Below, one piece after another: positions 55,802 through 64,000 of a stretch of DNA of 64,000 bases. The DNA is taken from NCBI RefSeq assembly GCF_000247815.1, contig NW_004775932.1, forward strand, positions 375,103 through 439,102. Direction: 5' to 3'. How positions within the stretch are numbered: the first letter of the stretch is position 1; each line of letters opens with the position of its first letter. The notes beneath the pieces are model-generated. The model was given only the letters and a program-made list of their open reading frames with translations. It was not told where the DNA came from and ran no database searches. Origin of the DNA: Ficedula albicollis. Lineage: Eukaryota; Chordata; Aves; Passeriformes; Muscicapidae. A program made the position numbers and the translations under genes.

Positions 55802-56407
55802 CATATTTATATGTTTATCTTGACATGACAGAGTTAATACAATCGATATATTTTGGCATACCCTTTTTAAGTGTATGGTTTAATTTTTAGTTTTTTTGTT
55901 TTGGTTTACCATTCATTACAGCTTGCATGTTTCCTAGGCCTGTGTACTATCTCAGGAGACAGTGTTAAATAGGATGGGCATAATCTTTCCTTAGTTTAAA
56001 AAATAAGCCCCAAAACACAGCTAGCTGACCAGGCAGCTTATGCTAGCAGTGGAAACTGATGTTCAAGAGAACAATTTATCTTCTGTATCTCAGACAAACA
56101 TTTTCTACAAATGCCTGTTGAGAGGTCTCCTCCATGGACTACAGTAGGCCCAGACAGGTGTTTTTTGACTAAACATCTAAGGTTTCAATGCTAAAGTTAG
56201 GCAAAATGAATCCCATGCTCCTGGGAAAAGAAAATGATCAGGTTATCCAGAATGCAACCTTGAGGAGACGAGAGGAGTACTTCATGGATGAGACAGCCTC
56301 CAAGCAGAATACAGACACATCTTAAGGTGCTGATGACTGAGCATTTCCCATAGCTGGATTTTTTTAATCTGAAAAATAAAATTCTTCCAAATGACCTGAA
56401 GAGACCC

Positions 56408-56607
56408 TTAAAATGATCCATGATAATTTATAGCAAACCATTTGGGTGAGACAGAAGATGGCTTCTGCTGTTTATATTTCTGTTTCATGTGTAAAATCAA
56501 TAGTAGAGCTAAGAGCATTATTGCTGATCCTGTGATTATATCCCATATGCAAGGGAGGCTCGCAGCAACAACAGGACTGTTAATAACCAATCTTGATTCA
56601 CCTTCTC
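56408..56607 (-). other. Possible host exon with a transmembrane segment
   Basis: On the minus strand an acceptor-like TTTTGTCCATGTATTAG is followed by an open frame to a TAA at the low end. It reads EGESRLVINSPVVAASLP, then CIWDIITGSAIMLLALLLIL, then HMKQKYKQQK and about 20 more residues ending INYHGSF. A hydrophobic run of about 16-18 residues followed at once by five basic residues is a classic single-pass stop-transfer pattern, so the peptide could be the C-terminal exon of a type I membrane protein. Two in-frame TGA codons lie just before the acceptor, as expected outside an exon. No confirming upstream exon or donor was found, and I cannot name the protein. Confidence 0.25.
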
Positions 56608-58450
56608 CTAATACATGGACAAAATGTCATCAACAAGCTGGTTAACAGCCTGAAACAATGAGCCCTATAATAGCCTACTAAGCAAAGAATAATACTGAGT
56701 TCATTTATTTATTCTGATATCACATCAATTGCATGCAATCCCCTGAGAGACAAATGGATTTAAAGCAATAGATTTAGAGCACAGCTTCTTTTGTGGGTAT
56801 CACACACATGTTGTGTCCCAACACTGTGCTGGCTTTAGAAGTTACTGAGCTGATGTAACCTGATTCTTCAACTCCACCCATCTTTGTTGTTCTGCTCTCT
56901 GTTCAGTCACAGGAGCTAGCATTTCAGTTTTATTCTTTCTCTTTTACTGGGCTATTAAAAGCATAACACAGCAATTATAAAAGTTTTTTTTTTGTTTTGC
57001 TGCATCAAGGATGATAAAAATGTGGAAAAGTATTTTGAGATAGAAACAATTCACCTAAGAGTCTTTTCCACCAAGTTTATTTCTCTCATCAAAATAAGTG
57101 ATCATCCAGGGAGTGAACAAGAGCTACCCACAAAAGCCTATAGATATCTTCTAGGTGAAAACTTTACTAACAGCTGCTCTAAATAACTTCTAAATTAAAT
57201 GGTGCATAAAGGCAAAGCAAGCAGAAAATATGAAAATCCTGTCATAACTCATTTTTAAAACTACATTTAACTGAATAATACGGCATGAGTCTAATCCTAT
57301 GAGTCCTCCAATGTAATTGCTATTTGTTTAATCTACTAAAGGATCCAAATGTACAACATTGGGAGGTTGAAGGGCTTTGGAGAAGAGGTGAAATGTTTTT
57401 GTTTTTTTTTTCTAAATTTTAATCCCATTATAAGTTTTCCCTTCTATGAAATATTCATTACCATAGTTTCCAAGCTTATGAGCATCCAAATAATGTTTTT
57501 ATGATTAAACGTTTTTTATTTTTTCCTAGTGAAAAATTTATGCTGTGTTGAAGCCGGGAAATTTCAATAGAGAGCAAGCATCCAAATAGCAGCCCGTGGT
57601 AAATTACAGAATTTTTGTTACTCTTCATAAGAAAACTTGGGGGCTTTGATGTAACTTGGATCTAAAGGGGGGAAAAAGCTTGTGTTTTGAACCCCTCCTA
57701 TCCATCTTAAATTAAAAGCTGATTTTTCGAGCTGTTTTTCTCTGCATAAAACTTCAAACATCAATGGAAGTGACAGAGAAATGTCCATTTCATGGAATAT
57801 GCATAGCTGTATAAATAGTAAATATAAGTACTCAGCAGTGTGGCTTACCTGAGTCACATACACGAAGTCTCACTAGCAAGCTAAAAATAACATTCTGGAA
57901 CAAATCTGAACAGATATTTGAATGAAAGGATCATTTCTTTCAAATTTCTCAGGTACACAAGGCCAAAAAAACCTAAATCAAGAAACTTTAAAACTACCTC
58001 ACTGTCATAGAATTCTAGAATTATTTAGGTTGGAAAAGAACTTTAAGATCATTGAGTCCAATCATTAACCCAGCACTGCCAGCCCTAAACCAAGTTTCCA
58101 AGTGCCAAACCTATATATCTTTTAAATACCTCCAGTGATTTTCACTCTGTCACTTCCTGGGCAGCCTGTTCCAGTATTTGACAACCCTTTTGTTCTGGTT
58201 TGAAAGACAGATGTCTGTTAGGGAAGCTAGAAACTTCTTTTGATTGAAGAATGTAAACTTCTTCTTTTTGATTTTGAAATTAAGGGGCTGAGGCAAAGAT
58301 ATGAGAATAGGAATAACAGTTCTTTGCTAATATGTACGGGAAGGCAAACAAAACAACCACAACCATGGAATTAATAACAAACAGAACAGGAATCCAGTAA
58401 CAGTTCTCTTGGCTGCAGGCACTTTCCCCTTTGGTGCAGTTCTGTCACAG

Positions 58451-58525
58451 CCGGCAGGGGGCGCTGGTGGCTCCCGGCCGGGCAGGGCAGGTGCGATGAT
58501 TCCCCCACTCCTGCAGGGGGCGCTG
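58451..58525 (+). promoter_or_regulatory. Two CTCF-like motifs, LTR unit 1
   Basis: CCGGCAGGGGGCGCTG at 58451-58466 and CCTGCAGGGGGCGCTG at 58510-58525 each fit the vertebrate CTCF core CCASYAGRKGGCRS at 13 of 14 positions (only the A at position 3 differs). Both point the same way, 59 bp apart. The related LTR at 37760-38555 has no such match at the equivalent place (reverse complement ATCTGCAGGAGTGCTGG). Confidence 0.6.
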
Positions 58526-58837
58526 TGGCGCGAACTCAGGGAGCACGTGGTAATGGGGCTGTGTCCGAGATGGGAAGGGATGGAAAAGAGAGGCTTTGCT
58601 TCACAAACCCTGGGGCAGCATTGGCCCTGGTCCTCTAGCAGGACTCTCAAAAACAGCAAGCTGAAACGGCAGGGCATCCCAGCAGGGCAGGAGTGTGGGG
58701 TCCAGCAGCAGAAGAAGAGACAACTCTTGGCTGAGTTATGGCGGTGGTAGCAGCGACCCTCTTCTTCTAAGAACAGGAATCCAGTAACAGTTCTCTTGGC
58801 TGCAGGCACTTTCCCCTTTGGTGCAGTTCTGTCACAG

Positions 58838-58912
58838 CCGGCAGGGGGCGCTGGTGGCTCCCGGCCGGGCAGGGCAGGTGCGATGATTCCCCCACTCCTG
58901 CAGGGGGCGCTG
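58838..58912 (+). promoter_or_regulatory. Two CTCF-like motifs, LTR unit 2
   Basis: Exact second copies of the two motifs, at 58838-58853 and 58897-58912, created by the 387-bp duplication. This makes four motifs in one orientation within about 460 bp. Confidence 0.6.
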
Positions 58913-59650
58913 TGGCGCAAACTCAGGGAGCACGTGGTAATGGGGCTGTGTCCGAGATGGGAAGGGATGGAAAAGAGAGGCTTTGCTTCACAAACCCTGG
59001 GGCAGCATTGGCCATGGTCCTCTAGCAGGACTCTCAAAAACACCAAGCTGAAACAGCAGGGCATGCTGGCAGGGCAGGGGTGCAGGGTCCAGCAGCAGCA
59101 GAAGAGGCAGCTCCCAGCTGAGTTAAGGCAGTGGTAATGGCAACCATCCTCCTCCAAAGCTGAAAGCTAAGAGCAAGAGAGAGAGAGCAACTGCCCTCTG
59201 CTCTCTTTTTACTTGCTTTTAATATCATGGTGTCTCTGTTCTTCTGAGAGAAACTCTCAAAAATCAGAGGAGTTCCCCCTCCCCTGTCTCAAGTACTTAG
59301 TCTTTAGTGCTTCTTAGCAACTCAATGGGAAAAATTCTACAGGTAACAAGGAAAACTTAACCTCCAACACCTTTACATAAAGAAATTTTTCCTAATATCC
59401 AATCGAAACTTCCCCTGGTGCAACTTTCTCTGGCCATGAGGCCATTTCCTCCTGTCCTTTCACTTGTTACTAGGGAGAAGAGAACGACTTCCACCTGGCT
59501 ACAACCTCCTTTTGGGAAGTTGCAGGGAACTGGGCCTCCTTTGCTCCAGAGCGCACAGTGCCAGCTCCTGCAGCTGCTCCTCATCAGACTTGTGCTCTGG
59601 ACCCTTCACCCTCTTCATTGTCCTTCTTTGGTCACACTCCACTGCTTGGG

Positions 59651-64000
<4,350 letters not shown>

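Larger units (their letters stand above)
48027..58004. other. Long stretch without a recognised gene
   Basis: About 10 kb of AT-rich unique DNA with a (TAGA)n tract (55740-55801) and one possible exon (56408-56607). Longer frames such as 49795-50256 (+, 153 codons) are not recognisable. No LTR or CR1 ends were noticed. Confidence 0.5.
58384..59157 (-). repeat. Tandem duplication inside the LTR, 387 bp x 2
   Basis: GAACAGGAATCCAGTAACAG starts at 58384 and 58771. The first 250 bp of the units are almost identical (GCGCGAACTC versus GCGCAAACTC, GCCCTGG versus GCCATGG), but the last 120 bp differ at many positions (for example ACAACTCTTGGCTGAG versus GCAGCTCCCAGCTGAG). Confidence 0.95.
58191..59369 (-). 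mobile_element. Solo LTR in CR1, minus strand, 1,179 bp, TSD CCTTT
   Basis: Plus-strand reading begins TGTTCTGGTTTGAAAGACAG and ends AAACTTAACCTCCAACA; the element therefore reads on the minus strand (TGTTGGAGGTTAAG...CCAGAACA), as judged from the provirus at 13-18 kb. CCTTT flanks it at 58186-58190 and 59370-59374. It is 387 bp longer than the 796-bp copy at 37760 would predict, and a 387-bp internal tandem duplication accounts for this (1,179 minus 387 is 792). A 276-codon minus-strand frame spans both units but is LTR sequence. Confidence 0.95.
58005..59650 (-). mobile_element. CR1 LINE fragment split by a solo LTR
   Basis: The left part (58005-58190) begins TCATAGAATTCTAGAATTAT and runs to GACAACCCTTT; the right part (59375-59650) resumes ACATAAAGAAATTTTTCCTA and includes CTTGTTACTAGGGAGAAGAG and the minus-strand ORF2 end (LVTSERTGG and, further in, VKGPEHKSDEEQLQELA). 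Joined in mind across the LTR, it is a normal CR1 3' region of about 460 bp, older than the LTR. Non-coding. Confidence 0.9.

Noticed and set aside
57618..57680. Strong acceptor-like tract (TTTTTCCCCCCTTTAG) on the minus strand near 57660
   Set aside because: No convincing donor follows, and its frames do not connect in phase with the possible exon at 56408-56607.
58327..59157. 276-codon minus-strand frame with an internal repeat
   Set aside because: Lies wholly within the LTR and its 387-bp duplication; the repeat of the 'protein' is the DNA duplication. No similarity to a known protein.

Overview
This window looks like gene-poor nuclear DNA from a bird, most likely a songbird. The evidence is four CR1 LINE fragments with the typical CR1 3' end (octamer-like CATAGAAT on the reverse strand) and several LTRs of retroviral type bounded by TG...CA with 5-bp target-site duplications (TSDs). 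'Bird' follows from CR1 type and abundance; 'songbird' is inference from the general look of the LTR families. I recognise no intact protein-coding host gene and no tRNA or rRNA gene. Two short stretches on the minus strand look like possible host exons (19469-19560 and 56408-56607), but neither is proven. Bacterial features (operons, ribosome binding sites, CRISPR) do not apply.

Layout. 1-13.4 kb: unique AT-rich DNA with one 5'-truncated CR1 (1642-2330) and three short tandem duplications. 13.4-17.85 kb: a badly decayed plus-strand endogenous retrovirus (gag-like, protease, reverse transcriptase, RNase H, integrase zinc finger, end of the 3' LTR). It carries many stops, two internal deletions and three internal duplications. 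18.4-19.3 kb: two poly-C blocks. 28.1-29.5 kb: a solo LTR inside a CR1, with a 312-bp duplication across its left edge. 30.4-30.8 kb: nested duplications with microsatellites. 34.1-34.9 kb: an isolated CpG-rich island of unknown nature. 35.2-35.8 kb: a plus-strand CR1. 37.76-38.56 kb: a clean solo LTR with TSD. 39.6-48.0 kb: a tangled retroviral locus with a minus-strand provirus, a plus-strand LTR, two N gaps and two very long poly-C runs (3,485 and 1,507 bases). 58.0-59.65 kb: a CR1 split by a minus-strand solo LTR that contains a 387-bp tandem duplication and four CTCF-like motifs. 61.2-62.0 kb: an uninterrupted (AT)n tract of about 813 bp.

Two themes explain most of the odd structure. First, one group of retroviral elements with 5-bp TSDs, as expected of ERVL-like (class III-like) elements, has inserted repeatedly, twice into older CR1 copies. 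Second, the sequence has strong signs of assembly error: poly-C blocks replace the interior of LTRs, there are N gaps, a 468-bp segment occurs twice without indels, and there are about a dozen short tandem duplications of 42-569 bp, many nearly identical. Several duplications are probably two haplotypes or unmerged contig ends retained side by side. I found no convincing new biological system. The best biological leads are the CTCF-like cluster in the 58-kb LTR, the CpG island at 34 kb and the two possible exons.
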